Assembly: GCF_037975245.1 (NCBI RefSeq) | Contig: NC_092576.1 | Span: 28,369,611-28,433,610 of the forward strand | Source of the DNA: Apostichopus japonicus | Taxonomy: Eukaryota; Echinodermata; Holothuroidea; Aspidochirotida; Stichopodidae | DNA length: 64,000 nt | Direction: 5' to 3' | Part shown: in pieces, positions 50,163 through 63,750 of the stretch | How the letters are laid out: every line of letters starts with the position of its first letter | How positions within the stretch are numbered: the first letter of the stretch is position 1 | Program-made: the position numbers and the translations under genes | The notes under the pieces: model-generated | The model's input: only the letters and a program-made list of their open reading frames with translations | Database searches by the model: none | Told to the model about the DNA's origin: nothing

Positions 50163-53035
50163 ATCCTTGGGCACAGTCCATCACCCAATTGTCAATGATA
50201 CCTTTTTAGATTGGTCAAGCAATTTGCGCAATTCTCCAGGCAAGATCACGGAGCCTGCAACCATTCAGCCTTGAACACACCGAATGCCCTACTTCGGCAG
50301 AATGACGTCCCTGTACAAATATCGCATTCAAGGCCCATATCCCGCAAGGAACTGTGAACGAGGGCTGGCCGTGACAGGTTAACAGGGGGCAACTCATTAA
50401 GAGCGAAGTAAATGACACGCACCACCCTGCTTGGTACTATGCGGTTCTCTGTTGCTAAACAGCGCCGGGACCCATCGACGCACTTGCAACCCGCCCCCAA
50501 AACGTTCCAAATATGAACAGGGCAACCCTGGGCCAGTTACCGCTACAAACTATTGCTTAAATAACACAAAGCTCACTTTACTTCCCACATGAACCACCCT
50601 AACTCCCTCCCTCTTTCTTCAGTTTTTGGTACATTACCGCCCTTTTGACAAGCTCTGTACCACCTAACCAAATGAATGAAAATATCGCTCTCTCCCACCG
50701 CACCAGTACGCGACGCGGAATTGGGTACACCGCGCCCGGGTACTACACGATGGGCGAAACAAAAAGATTAATAACGGTGTCTTTCCCCAAGATCGAAAGC
50801 CAGCAGGTGCCAAAGGTTTTGATCCTGCTCTCAAATACCCCAGCCTTCTCGTTGCAGGTGACATCACAATGTGTATCCGTAGCCGAACCATATACCATTA
50901 ATTTTGATATTCTGATCCTACCAAGACGCACCGAATGGTAAGTCTTTGTATCTTCAGCTACCAAGGCGAAAGCCCTTTGTTTTGTTCGGATTCAACTTTG
51001 CCCGGTAGCTCTCTGAAAGTTAGATAAATTCTGCGAGAGGGCACGAAAGGAGCCCAGACTCGAAACAACACACGTGACGTCATCTGCATTTGAACGCATT
51101 TCACTTTGGCATTCCTTAGCACAACGAATGGAACAAGTCTTTAGTCCCTTTCCAAGCACCGGAAGAGGACTCTCTTAACAAAACACAAAGTAATGGAGAC
51201 AGAGGGCACCCCTGATGCACCTCTATCTACATTAAAACGCTATGAACAAATTCCATTTATGATCACAGAACTGAAACTTTCCTGATAAGAAACACATATC
51301 CATTTACAAAAATATGGGTGCAAGTGAAACGTCTCCAATACATTCATTAAAAAACCGCGTTCCACCATGTTAAAGTCCTTCTGCCGGTCAAGAGAGACCA
51401 ATGAAGATGACAGATCACGGTCAATAACAAAGTCGGTCTATAGCGCTTCAAACACAAGTTCTACTGGATGCAATGACCCTTCACTGCACAAGTCTGGAGA
51501 TGACCCACAAGATGCGGCATAGCCAGTGCAAGGCAGTTGCACAAAGCCTTAGCCAGCAAACATTTAACAAGGTAATCGAACGCTCGTTATGATGATCCAA
51601 GGGGTCCTCAGACTTGGGAAGCAAAGTAATTATGCCAAACGTTGACTTTGGTTTGACAGTCCGTTCAGGAAGGCGTCTTTGACTACGGCTCTGATGTCAG
51701 GTCCTATTATTGCCCAAAAGGTTCGGTAGAACTCCCTCGGAAGCCCTTCCGAACCCAGGGACTTGCTATTCTTTATCTTTGAAAGCGCCTTCCAAAGCTC
51801 AACAGTGGTTATTCCGCCCCCTAACATATCATTGACCTCATGGGGAATAGTTTGTGAGATTCCCCTCAATATATCGGCCTGTTCCGACCATTCGACATTG
51901 CCACGCATAAACAAATTCGAATAATAATCTTTATACACGACAATGCCGTGAGGGTCACTGACCACGGTCCTATCAGTAGTGCGCACAGATGGGACGCATC
52001 TGTCACCCGCCGTTGAGCTAACAAACTGGTAAAACCTCAGTTAAGGGCGCTCCTTAGCTTTCAATACCTAGACACAGCCCTGACGCACCGTGGTAATTTT
52101 CATCGTGATAAGTCTGCAAAGCGATGACAGCCAAAGAGTCGTCAAACTTCACCTCCGCGCACAGCTTTGATAATTCTTCTCTCCGCCACCGTGCGCGGGT
52201 CACACAATATTTAACCGCGTAGCGTTTAATGTGGAAGTTGACACCATCCCAACATTAGGATGTAGAGGCAAAGGCCGGCTTGAAAGTTTGCTATCCATTG
52301 TACCTGGTTTCGAAACCTTGGCGGAACTTTTCCTCGCCTAGTATCTGACATTTAAGTTTCCATAGGCCCCGCCCGATCGGGAAAATGGAAGTCAAATCAA
52401 ACCGTGCTACCACAGTGTCATGGTCAGCGAGCGGACAGCTCAGTGTCACGCAACTCGAACATGTAAGACTAACGGGCGCATATGCTCGATTTATTTTCGA
52501 CACATCTTCCCCATTTGGCCTCACCCATGTTATACCCCGTACTACACGGGTGCATATGCCTCAAGACATCAGCTAAAAGGTGTGTGGAAGTGAATCTGTC
52601 CAGTTATGTGATCCCAGCGTCGGGACTAGCAGACACAGAAGCCCCGGATTCTGCCAAGAACTGACTCTGAGACACAGTTTAAGTCTCCGACCATGACACA
52701 TGGTGCACTACCAGGAATGAAGGAAAGCAGCGTGTCAAAAAAGTCTCGTCTATGAGAAGACCGATTGGGAGCATACACAGTACAAAGGGAGATATTACCC
52801 TGTGGATACTTGTAAAGAATGCAAAACAATCGGCCCTCGTGATCCGTCTCCACCCTAGTGCCACAACCCGCCTGACGAGGTGACAGAAGGATGATAGTGC
52901 CACAGGATGAAGCAATCGAAGCATGCAGCTCACCACCCCACTCATAAGCCCATAGAGGGACATCTTCCAAAATGTGTGTTTCTTGCAGGCAAACGCAGTC
53001 GACCTCCATTGACTTGAAATCACACTTTCTGCATT
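50163..53035 (-). mobile_element. L1/Tx1-type LINE relic, fuller copy of the one at 3231-5712
   Basis: Duplicate of the left LINE, with its 3' region retained (50163-50563 encodes part of the C-terminal tail, e.g. LRDMGLECDI and RLRDLAWRI). The endonuclease part has a 127-codon open stretch (52626-53009) with VCLQETHILEDVPLWAYEWG, YAPNRSSHRRDFFDTL and VMVGDLNC. The RT part includes SKIKNSKSLGSEGLPREFYR. Frameshifts and stops interrupt the frame. The similar decay in both copies shows that it was dead before the duplication. Confidence 0.75.
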
Positions 53036-53589
53036 CTCACTCCATAAGGTGGATCTGTTATCCTGCATTATTACTTTGCAACATTACTTTACACAGACTA
53101 ATATGGAAGTATTAAACTAAATTAGGGGCGTGGCTTTTTCTCAGCATTTCCAGAGACAGCGATGACACCATATAAGTGGAGCGCAAAAATAAAACAAGCA
53201 AGAGAAGAGTCTGCCATGAGCCTTTCAGATCCCGGAAATGTAATTTTCCAGAAATTTCAAGTTGCATAAAACACTCCACTTTGTTCCAGTCATTAGAGGC
53301 GAAAAACAAAATCAAAGTTGATTCTTAAGTCAGGAGTATAGTACTTTCCACTCTGGTAGCCATTATATGTTTCTGTGTGAAAATAACACCTACTCTTTCA
53401 AAAAAACGAAATTCCAATTTAAAGTCAATTTAAAATATAACATGAATGTATGAAGACTTACAAATGATCAGCCTTTTGCCGTACAACAAACAGCGCCCCC
53501 ACATTTTTCAAGGCTTCACTGTTTAAACACACGGCGAAACACTGCGTCAGCATTTTCCCAGGTCAATTTAATTACATAAATATATATAT

Positions 53590-56100
53590 ATATATATATT
53601 ATGGGGAAGTTCAACAATTCTCTTCTCACTGGCTCCGATGATATCAATTTAATTACCAAGGATATTTTAGATCTCGCTGACAATTTTAAAGACAAAGACC
53701 CTCCTTTTTCGTCTGGACTTTATTTACTATTCTTGTCGCAAAACCACCATTGTGTAGATAGATAGATAGATGATTTATTCAGCCACATGCATAAAAATAC
53801 AATGGAAATTGTTCAAACACAAGAGCTCTAAAACAGACATGAAATTGAAAACGCATAACGATGAAACACATATAAAAAGTGATATTGCATGAGTAATAAA
53901 TACCGGTAAAAACAAGGCTAAAGAAAGTACAGTAAAAACAAGGCAAAAGAAAGGAGGCATATGTAGAAGCAGTTGTTAAAGAAAATTTCCTGCTTTGAAC
54001 AAGCCCATTGGGCCTCCAACTCCTCTGATAATTTCATTAAACATTCTTTGGCCAGGAATAAACTACACATTTATGATTATAAACTTAGGGGTATTATCAT
54101 TGGATCTAGACTAGAGCTATGTGGGTGGAGAAGGGGGAAAGAATACCGAGTACTGTTTTCATCTTCAAAAGCGTATTAAATCCTTTAATGTAATTTATAA
54201 GCTGAAAACTTATGATTGTTCTTTCATCTTTCATGGTCCAGACATTCTCTCCAATTTGCGTCCGTATTATGAATCCCTGTAGTATAGTGAAATGTGTAAC
54301 CCATCTCTGCTCCTTGACAATCTGCCTAATGTCAATGTTCTGTCGAATGAAAGTGCTGCCAGTAGTGATGGTAAATTAAGTTCTGGCGAGTGTTACTCAG
54401 CCTTAAATTCACTTAGTAAAGGTAAGAGCCCGGCAGCAATGGTTTATCAGTAGACTTTTACATACAAAACAAAAATGGTCAATCATAGCTGATATTGTAA
54501 CCAATGCCTTGAACTTTGCGTATGATACCTTATTTCTTTCTGAAGCTCGCAGTGTTATTATTAAAAATAGGTTTATTGGAGAGAACATCCGTTGTATGTG
54601 AGATTTAGATTAACGTCACTGCTTTTTGTGTGTATTATTATTATTATTAGATTTTGAAAAGGTCTTTTACCGTCTTGAATGGAACTTTATTTTTGATTGC
54701 GTATATTTTTAATTTTTAACAACAATTTCAATAGATAGATTCGAACGTTTTATTCTAACTCTCCAGCCTGTGTTATTAATCATGGCTTTTCTTCTCCATC
54801 CTTCAAACTTTCTAGGGGAGTTTGTGAAGGCTGCCATCTTACTCCATATATTTTATCATTTGTGTAGAGGCACTTGCTATCTCGTATATTACGGTATATT
54901 ATAGGTATTTCTATTCTAGGACTAAGTGTAGACTAATTCAATATGGTAATGACACCTGCATTTTATTATTATAGTACTTACAACAGCCTTCAGGCCACAG
55001 TTGATATTCTGAAAAGTTTGTAGCTTTCTTGTGGTTTGAGAGTAAATTATGACCAGTCTAATATTTTCCCGTTAGGTCCCCTTTCTTCTAGGAAACACAG
55101 TGTTTTTCTTTTTGTTGACATTTAATCCTGTCACGGTCTTGAGCACCACATTTGATAACTGTCGTGATCTCTTTTTTGCCTTAATTATCCTCCAAAGTTA
55201 TCCCGTTTAAAATAAATGTTTAAACCTATGGTCCGCTCGTGGTCTAAACCCTGTAGGCAAAATTAAAATCTCCAAATCAGTTTGTCGTCTCGTTCCAAAT
55301 CCTTACTGTTCACCCGCTCCCTTTATCAAAGGGTTAGAGAACTTATTCTTTCTGTTCCTTTGGGGTGGTTAACTCGATCAAATTCAGCGTAGTACGCTCA
55401 TTGCCCCTACGAGTTTGGGTGACCCAAGGGGCCATCCATATTCATTCTTTTATCCGTAGCTTGAAATGTGTGTGGGTAAGACCGTATATCGAACAGGTAC
55501 ATGCAGATTGGAAACGTTTTTCGTTACCTTAAATTTAACAAATATGGCAAGAATCTTCTTTTTAAATGTCAGTATTCTTGTGATGATATTCTTATTCCTA
55601 ATTCATTTATTAATGATATCTACTCTGCTTGGGCTTATAATAATTTTAGACCTGTATAAAATAATCCACATTCCGAAATTATTAGGAATAACTCCAGTAT
55701 AAAGGAAAATAGTCAGACAGTGTGTTACAGCTTTATGTATCACAAGGGTGTTATAACCATCAATGATCTGTTAGATGACGACTAGATACCTTTAAACTTT
55801 GTAAACTTTAAACGTATTCATTCTATAGAAGTTTTCCCTTTCACCTTTTTAATGGCCTTATTTCTTCTATCCCCGGGCACTGGAATAATAACAGGACCCC
55901 CACTGTTTCCCATGTTTTGCATACCAACCCTTTTGACAAGATTTAACTTAATTTCTTCCTCTACTTGTTTGAATGAATGTACCGGTGATTTTGATTTAAG
56001 TGATGAAAAGTGGCGAAATATTCGTCTCATTCCTTTTCTCTCCTTAAAAATATACTTAAATATTTATATATTTATATGTTTCGCATACCATCCGTTTTGA
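53590..56100 (+). mobile_element. L1/Tx1-type LINE relic, copy of the one at 6262-9340
   Basis: It aligns with the left plus-strand LINE, almost identically up to about 54720 and less well beyond. The catalytic box here reads YGND (54942-54953) instead of YGDD, and the zinc-binding end at 9001-9340 is missing. The 185-codon frame of the left copy is broken. Confidence 0.7.
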
Positions 56101-56105
56101 CAAGA

Positions 56106-56135
56106 TAGATATATATATATATATATATATATATG
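56106..56135. repeat. (TA)n microsatellite
   Basis: Short TA run at the position equivalent to 9824-10090. Confidence 0.85.
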
Positions 56136-57605
56136 TAGGTATAAATTTATTTTTTGTAAATTATCCGTAAGGATTCCAACTAATATACTCTTCATAAGTA
56201 GGTTTTTTTTTCTGATCAGTAACCATCCCAGAAAGTCGAATCGAATTAATCATTGTTGAATATCGCTTGTATATCATCTTAACAATTTCATCGTTTCAAT
56301 GATTTGGTTTGTCATCATCATGCAGGCGAATTTAAGTGTAAATCTGATCCAATAACAGTGAACAGCTGTATTTATAAAGCAAGTTTTCCGAAACTTTTCT
56401 CGGCTACTCAGCTTGCAGTCGGACGCAAAATCCAAGTCGGTCGCCGAATCGATCGACATTTCTCTTGACAAATGGTAAATGTACAACTCAATGGTCAATA
56501 TCATGAAACAAATTTAGAGTATTATAAACTAATTTGTGTTCCACCGATGATGCGTTGGATATATTAGGGCAAGATAGCGGGGGGGGGGGGAGGTGATGGG
56601 GTGAGCTTTTTTCTTTGCCCCTCATACAACCATACTAATCCTTACCACTTGCCTCTCTTCTTACTTTGGTAATTCTGGTGCAGCTACTGATAAGAAAACA
56701 CTCTAAAAGAAGACACTGTATCATCCTTGATTGATTATGCTTTACTTCTACTGTAATAGTGAAAAAGGGGTGAACAAAAAGAAGAAAACTGTTAGCAAAC
56801 TGCTTGTTTAATGCCAAAAAATACCTTTGTAGGTAAATATGAACATTTAGGAGACTTGACGTTTCATGCTACCAGGATATTCTTTAGAGGCCAAATGAAG
56901 CGAAGATAAACTTACAAAACATTCCAATACAAAGATGACTCGACTTGTTCAACTTAACGATCTGTTCATGTGTGTCTCTTAATGTGTCCTTAGTTTGTTT
57001 CAGTTCATAATTTCTAGCAATGTCCGCGACACAAAACAGACAGTTATGAAATTAGAAAAATGGCTGAAAGGTTTGACACTCTTGAACGTTATGGCCAAAC
57101 TTTTACCATAACTACACTAAAGAATTTGCTTATATCTTCTAACATCTCATCCCATAGCTTGTACATGAATTAGTCTGAGGAAATGTGTGGTGTATGCATT
57201 GGTTTGTGACAGGTTCATTTTCAATCGGTGACAGTATCAAGTGATGCAACATTCGAATTTTTACAGAAATAACATGACTTGAAATTATTACAATAACAGA
57301 TCAATTTAGAAGTTTGCCGTTGAAATAGCCGTGATTTCTGTACTGACCTAAACGTTAATCACTCGTTACTATAATTCGTGCAATCGACTACCGTTATCAT
57401 GCATAGTACTACTAACGCATCGGTATGCCACTGGTTGTGCATGTGATATGACTTAACGTCATAAACTAAACGTAAAGTACCATTTAAGGAAAAATGTTGA
57501 ACATTAACAAGATTAACAAGCAAATTTAAGCTACCCAATTTAAAGCTTAACTACAATTTCTAATTGCTACTTTGGGAGCTGCCCTATAGTATCCGCATCA
57601 TGACT
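56136..57605. other. 3' flanking DNA of gene D
   Basis: No separate gene. Diverged equivalent of 10091-11447, with a G12 run at about 56580. Confidence 0.55.
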
Positions 57606-57610
57606 TTAAT
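57605..57610 (-). promoter_or_regulatory. Candidate ATTAAA poly(A) signal overlapping the gene D stop codon
   Basis: The final Tyr codon TAT and the TAA stop form ATTAAA, although the last residues are different from those of the other copies. Confidence 0.28.
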
Positions 57611-60600
57611 ACTGTCCCAAGCACCTCCTGTAGTCTTCTCCTCCGAGCCAGGCGCAAAACCCTTTCCTTGTCTTACCGCATCTTGCAAAATCAATTTCAC
57701 AATTCCCACCATCGCCGTAGAAGCCGAAATTGTAGCTGGCCGATCCAAATGTACATATTCCTTCAGTTGAATCACAATAGTCCCATTGCCCGCATATCTG
57801 ATTTGAAGAGAAAATCAGTAACTGTGATGTACGTGTGATTTTATTTCATTACTGCCTGAATAAAACATTATCGTCACACTGTTAACAGACCAGACACATT
57901 GCAACAGAAACCCCCAAAATCGATTTGTTATGCGGCTGAGACATATGTTACTCTGACGTACTGGTGATTTCATTCCATGATTGCCCGTATATAATGTTGA
58001 CGTCGCACTGTTTACCTCGTTCATTGTAAATTTTAGCCGAGTCCTGATTTGTAACACTTTTCGGTATTTAATAATCCACATCGTCGATGTAATCCTACGG
58101 CAAGGCCTCATACTTTGATAACAAACTTACGGAACATTCCCTGCAGTTCCTCCTATACTGACGTTTCAGCCCAAAAAACTGTCGCATGGTGATCCAAACA
58201 AGATCCCTGTAAGATCCGCATGGTTCGAGAGTCAATTCGCCATTAACTACATTGCCTATGGAGATGAGCCACAAAAATGGAAATTAGATATTAGAGCACA
58301 TCTGACGTACGTACTTGTTATTATAGGTCAACATTTTCTTATCATGAACTTATAATGTTTACAATCAAGGAAGTGCGCAGAGAAAAACGCTCAGAAAGAG
58401 GAGCCACACCTGGCATTTTAAGAACCGTTTAAATGTTAAAAGAATCAATGTAAAGTTAATTAACCGTCTAACGCTTATAGTTGGACTATTTTGTAAGTAG
58501 AGAATAAAGGAGCGGTGATATAAAAGGACCCTCAAAATTAGTATCCAAATTCAGCCACACCCAACAATTGTTGGATTTGGGTGAAATTTCTTTTCAACAT
58601 TTGGCACCTCTACATGTCCGACACTATGACACTATCAGGATTTCCCTAAATCATTTGGAGGACGGGCTTTCCCTGCTTCCTGTTGGGGATTTCTTTTGAA
58701 AGTATTTTTTGGTCAGTAAATCTGGAAAGAATCTTAAATGTTTATTTCATTTTTCGATTCCTGTCATCCTGTTTTGAACAAGGCGCAACCCCCTCTTTTG
58801 GTCGTAGAAAAAGATTAAGATGTTAAGTTATACATAACTGGGTTCCCTCCTTTTGAAATATTTGGAAAATGGAGACCGCTTCGATGTACAATGGTGCTAT
58901 ATTTTCAATTGTTGAAACCATTTATGAAGATATTTCGGTTGTTATTGTTGCACCGCATAAACATGTAATACATTCTTATACTGGACATAATGATTTTAAG
59001 TATTAATGTGTCAGCCAAAAATTGGTAAATTTGACCAACATCGGTGACAGTTTGTTCTAAATTACATAATGTATACTCATGCGATAATGAACTATTTCCG
59101 ATTATGTTCACTGATTGTTATTGGCTGGGATTACAAACCCCCTCTTACCACCTCTCCGAGCTACATCATGTGTTGGCGTCTGCTAGCAATTATTAAGCAC
59201 ATAAAGACAAATATTTGTACTGTTATTGTTCTTTGCAGAATACATCTCCGACCTATAGCGGTGTCCAGGGGAATCCCACCTTCCCATGAGTTGGAACGTG
59301 TCCAGATCTGCTTGTTGTCTCGTAGCGAGTTCAAAGCAGAAAACAACATCCCAGAGAGGATTTGAATTTCAATGGATTGTATATAAAAGCCCCTGTAGGT
59401 TCCTGTCACTGATATTTCGTTCCGTTTACCTTACGGTCTACCACCAGGTAACGAATGACAGGTCAATCACGTAAATCTCAAAAGTAAATTTGATGGCACG
59501 AAACATGTGATATCACAGTTTTTGCACACTCATATACCAAATGAGTGCGATATTTATTACACTATTAGGGTCACTACCTGGTGAATACTATTGAGTTTGT
59601 TTTGTATCACGTGCAAGTATGTACGGTCCCTGTTTAAATTTACAATAATATTAAATCTAATAACAATTATTGCTACTACGCATAAAGTCAAACATGAGGA
59701 CGAACGGAACCGTGTTTTTCACTCTTACCCATTATAACATAACTCTGATTGATATAAAGATCGACGGTGCAAGCAACCCTTGCTTCATGAGTGACTATGA
59801 TCTCGACCGTCTTTCCCTTGTGAGTCAAATAGTTTCTTTTATATCTCTTCTCAATATCCACGGTGTAGACAATCTTCTTCGTTGCGTCAAAACCGACAGC
59901 TAATTGTAAAAGAAACCAAAAAGAAAAGAAAATAATATACAGTGACATCAATCTGACCTACCTTGCCATGTTTAGGCAAATACAGGTCAATTCTTGCAAT
60001 GGTTAAAGGAAGTTAAAGGGGCAATTGGTTGGGGATCGAGGTGGTGGACGTATCGCAAGATTGAACAGTGGCATAGATGAGTTTTGTGCAATTCTTCTCA
60101 TTTTCAATACCGCTGGTTTGATTTCTTTCTTCTTCTTTTTGTTATAAACAACCACTCACAGCCGATGTACTTATAACATTAGTCTCGTCATCCTTGCTGA
60201 TCATTTTAATCCCCAATCTTTTCATTATCAATTCAGGAGATAAGTAAACTTAGAGAAATCGGTCTTTGATATTATTGAGATCAAATTTATTTAAGCACTT
60301 TTGACTATTAAGTGACCAACTATCACAATTGAGTGACCGAGAATTTTAAAGTTAAGCAAGATGATACTGTGCGCATATTTTTAAAGGAGAATCTTTAAGT
60401 TGACTCAATCTTTACTTTTTTCTGGCGTATTAAAAATCAATGCATATGCAAGCTTTGTATCACCAAACCCTCTTTACTATTGTGGTGAACGGTTTAATAT
60501 TAAGTTTTTAGGTTAACGCTTGGTAAGTTGTAGCATTATTACTCCAAGCCTAAACTATTAATCTGTTAATTTTAGTACACTGTTCACGTTTAATACACTC

Positions 60601-63600
60601 TGAAAAGGAGTCATTATGATTTTGCTATTATTATTAATCTCGCAAAAGCGCTCAATCGTATTTGAGAAACCATGTACGATCGAGACCGTTCAAGCCCTTG
60701 CAGAAATAAAACTATAACACTTTATGCAAGTAAATAATCATGTAAAGTATTGTCGCTGAATACTGAGAGTATTTGAATGGTTTCAATTATAACAATGATG
60801 ATACGAGAATCAAATTCGTTATCATTTTCAAACGAAGGCTTTCTCTATAACTGGCCAAACTTACATTTAGCGGAACAGACGAGTCTGGCTGTGAATCAAA
60901 CACTGAAAGAATGCATTGACCTCTTGGGAACCTCGTGCTAACTAAATATGATATCTCATCGTTAACATCATCTCTGACGTTTTTTTTTTACCTTCAAATT
61001 AACCGATCAGTATACGAACATTTATCATCAGAAATGTGTCAACCGCGAATTGCATTCCTTTGTGACGACTTGCTAACATTTCTGTAAAACCTTGACGTTT
61101 GTAGGCGTGTTTCTGTTACATACTTATTTGTTAGATAGATCAAATATTAACGATGATCGCAAGATTTCATCAAGACTTTAGACATGTCATGAGTATTTCA
61201 GCATATCTCAACTCTACCCAGAACGTCTTTGATACTCACAAAATGGAAAATAGTCACCAATGGGTGATGGTCGGTAACTGTGGCTTTCCTTAAAAAGGGA
61301 TTCTCCATCGGAGGGTATGATAGTTACATCTTTTGCTGTCACTTGGCCTTGTATGGCTGTGAAAATAAGTATTATATCATCTATCGACTGAAATTATACA
61401 AACGGAAAAATTACATGCCCAACGATTCCATGCCCATCGAATCTTTAATTATAGGTAGCAGTTGATATTTATCTTCTTCGCTAAGGCCCTTTTTTTATAT
61501 CAAGAAATGTCCGAAAATGAGAAATGCTTGACAAATAGTAATCTTAGATAACTTTAGAGACATTCGGATATTGGATAACAGTTGGACATGTTTGGTTCGA
61601 CCTTTCAACATGCTGCTTGCGTTGTTGACTTGTGTAGTAACATTTATTTTGTGAGTTTCCGTAGTGTTGTATGTTACGTAGTATTTGGTGTAACTTTGTT
61701 TGGCCATACTTCAAATTGTTCAGATTCAGCTGCTTATTTATTGGTCGACGTTTGAACGAAGTCATTGCGTGATTGGCTTGTTGAACTTTCGTGATTTTGT
61801 GTTACGTTATAGTCCTCTTCAGTGTCCATTTGGTATATAATTATATATACATACTCGGCGCACACGAATAAAATGGACTTCTGGCGTTGGTTGCGTCTAC
61901 TAGTATATTTTACATGCCAGATATTTAGCCATCTGAAATTACTTGTATCTTGTGAAATGGTTAGAAAGTAATGCTGTTTGTAATAGGGACCAGCTGAAGT
62001 GTTTTTTATTTCATTTTCTTGACGTTAAAGGGCTAAAGGAGGTACGTTATTGCCTATACATTAAATGCTTTCTTTGTGTGTCTTTGCTGGTTGACGTTTG
62101 TGCAAAAGTGAAATTTGTCTAGCTTTATATGTCCCCAAAACAAACTATAAAATGATACATTTTTGTTTAATGTACTGTAAGTGTTCTATTTTTGTATTTC
62201 GATAGTTTTACGGAGCAATGGAGTCTGTGCGTCTGCGAATCAAATAATTGCGGTGACTCCGATTTCTGTATACTCGTCCTTATTTTCGTTATCCCACGAC
62301 GGTTACAGCTTGTATTTAAGCACCATCAGAAACGTTTCCACAGAAACGTTCTTGCACTAACGTTGTAGCAGGTTCACTTTGCAAAATTTGAGATCCCATG
62401 CAAAAATATATCAACAAGAGGATGATACCGTGAAGTTTCCTTTTACATATAGTTAACACACACTCGGTCTTTTGTATTTATCTATGAAGGTTTATATTAA
62501 AGTTAATTACAAACTAAGTGTTACAGGTATAGAAAATCTCCATGAAACTCGCATTCACAAAATATAGTCTACGTCACACATCCCTTTTCAGTTTATTCTT
62601 GTAAGGTGGTTCTAGTATAGTGAATTCATAGGTGAATAGTTGAAGTCAACACTTGTTAATGCCGCAAGTGACTCTAGTCTACTCAAGTTAATATGACCAA
62701 AATATGACTAACTGAATGCTTGCGATAGTTCATTAGTTCAATGCATAAAAATATGAAAACCATTTCTTTGATTCTGTAAGGTAAAATCTCTAAGAAATAC
62801 TGTACAGTATATACTCATTTTGAGCACACCAACTAGTTTTTAAATTATGCTGTTTTTCAAATTATGAGCATCAAACTTTATAGACATTCAGATGCATGAT
62901 TTTTTTTAATATTTTATTGATACACCTCTTTAAAAGAAGACATCAATATCTTAAAGCAGCTTTTTTATATTGTTGGCAATTTTACAAGTATTACTTAAGA
63001 TAACACTGCGATTGATCACTAAGTAAATGACCTCGAATTTTCCACCAAATGAAGATTCATAGGATAGTAATTATAGGACTTGTATTCAACTATTATCATT
63101 AAACCGTCCAGAAAGCTTTCATAGTATAAATGCAAACCCATTTAAAAACTAAATGGGGAAACTCAAAGTTTTTATCGTAAGTTTGCTTCACATTTTCTTA
63201 AATGAGAAGTAGCTATTACGTTGATGACGTATACTTTTATAAGAGTTTACAATAAAATGGAATGTTTTAAGAACTCACAACATGAACGGTTAGTTTAGCT
63301 ATTTATTTAAGCTACTTTTTCTCTCAATTACTTCAGACGGTCAATCAACGAATTTCAGATTTTCAAACCTGTGATACAGGCACAATGCATCTAGCAAAAA
63401 GCACAACACATATCACCAAAGAAATATAATTAGAATGTCTGTAAAATGTAGTATGGAGGATAAATTGATTTATATAATATATTACTCACCATAATCAGAT
63501 GTACAGTATTCCTTTTGAGGATGCACATCTGCACATATGCAGCACTGTATGTTACGAATGCTGGACATTAGAAGTACAACACTCAGTACGCGGGAGAACC

Positions 63601-63616
63601 ACATTGCCTTGGACAT
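57606..63616 (-). CDS. TIMP-like secreted protein, gene D (5 exons, 243 aa)
   Basis: Exons: 63490-63616, 61240-61356, 59729-59899, 58131-58255 and 57606-57797 (732 nt, phases 1,1,1,0). The mature N-terminus is CICADVHPQKEYC: Ile replaces Thr/Ser at position 2, the side chain that enters the protease S1' pocket in studied TIMPs, and the 4-6 stretch is ADV rather than VLL. Exon 2 is the most different of the set (IIPSDGESLFKESHSYRPSP). Exon 3 keeps KKIVYTVDIEKRYKRN and has the possible glycosylation site NQS. Exon 4 has EPCGSYRD, as in gene A. Exon 5 encodes CTFGSASYNFGFYGDGG and ends RRCLGQY-stop. All 14 cysteines are kept and the frame is open throughout. Intron 1 holds a probable solo LTR (61633-62307). 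By intron and exon similarity this is the partner of gene A in the duplicated block. Confidence 0.83.
61633..62307 (+). mobile_element. Probable solo LTR in gene D intron 1
   Basis: A 675-bp insertion starting TGTAGTAACA and ending CGACGGTTACA, flanked by ACTTG (61628-61632) and GCTTG (62308-62312), a 5-bp duplication with one mismatch. It has TATATAA at about 61834-61840 and AATAAA at 61867-61872, as in a promoter/poly(A) region. Gene A intron 1 has an uninterrupted version of the site at about 14870. No internal coding region is present. Confidence 0.6.
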
Positions 63617-63750
63617 CTTCTATAACGTCTCAGAGAATTAAATCTACTTTTTTTGGAGTTCTAGTCTTGAGTCGTCAGCAAACACGAAATGGCTTGCTTC
63701 AAACATGCACGCGGTTATTATGCGCCACAGAATTTGGTCAACAACCGATT

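Larger units (their letters stand above)
45660..54720. repeat. Segmental duplication, right copy (C-D interval)
   Basis: Partner of 360-7385. It retains about 2.06 kb (48500-50563) that the left copy lacks, including the 3' part of the minus-strand LINE, and lacks 27 bases present at about 2596-2622 in the left copy. Confidence 0.8.
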
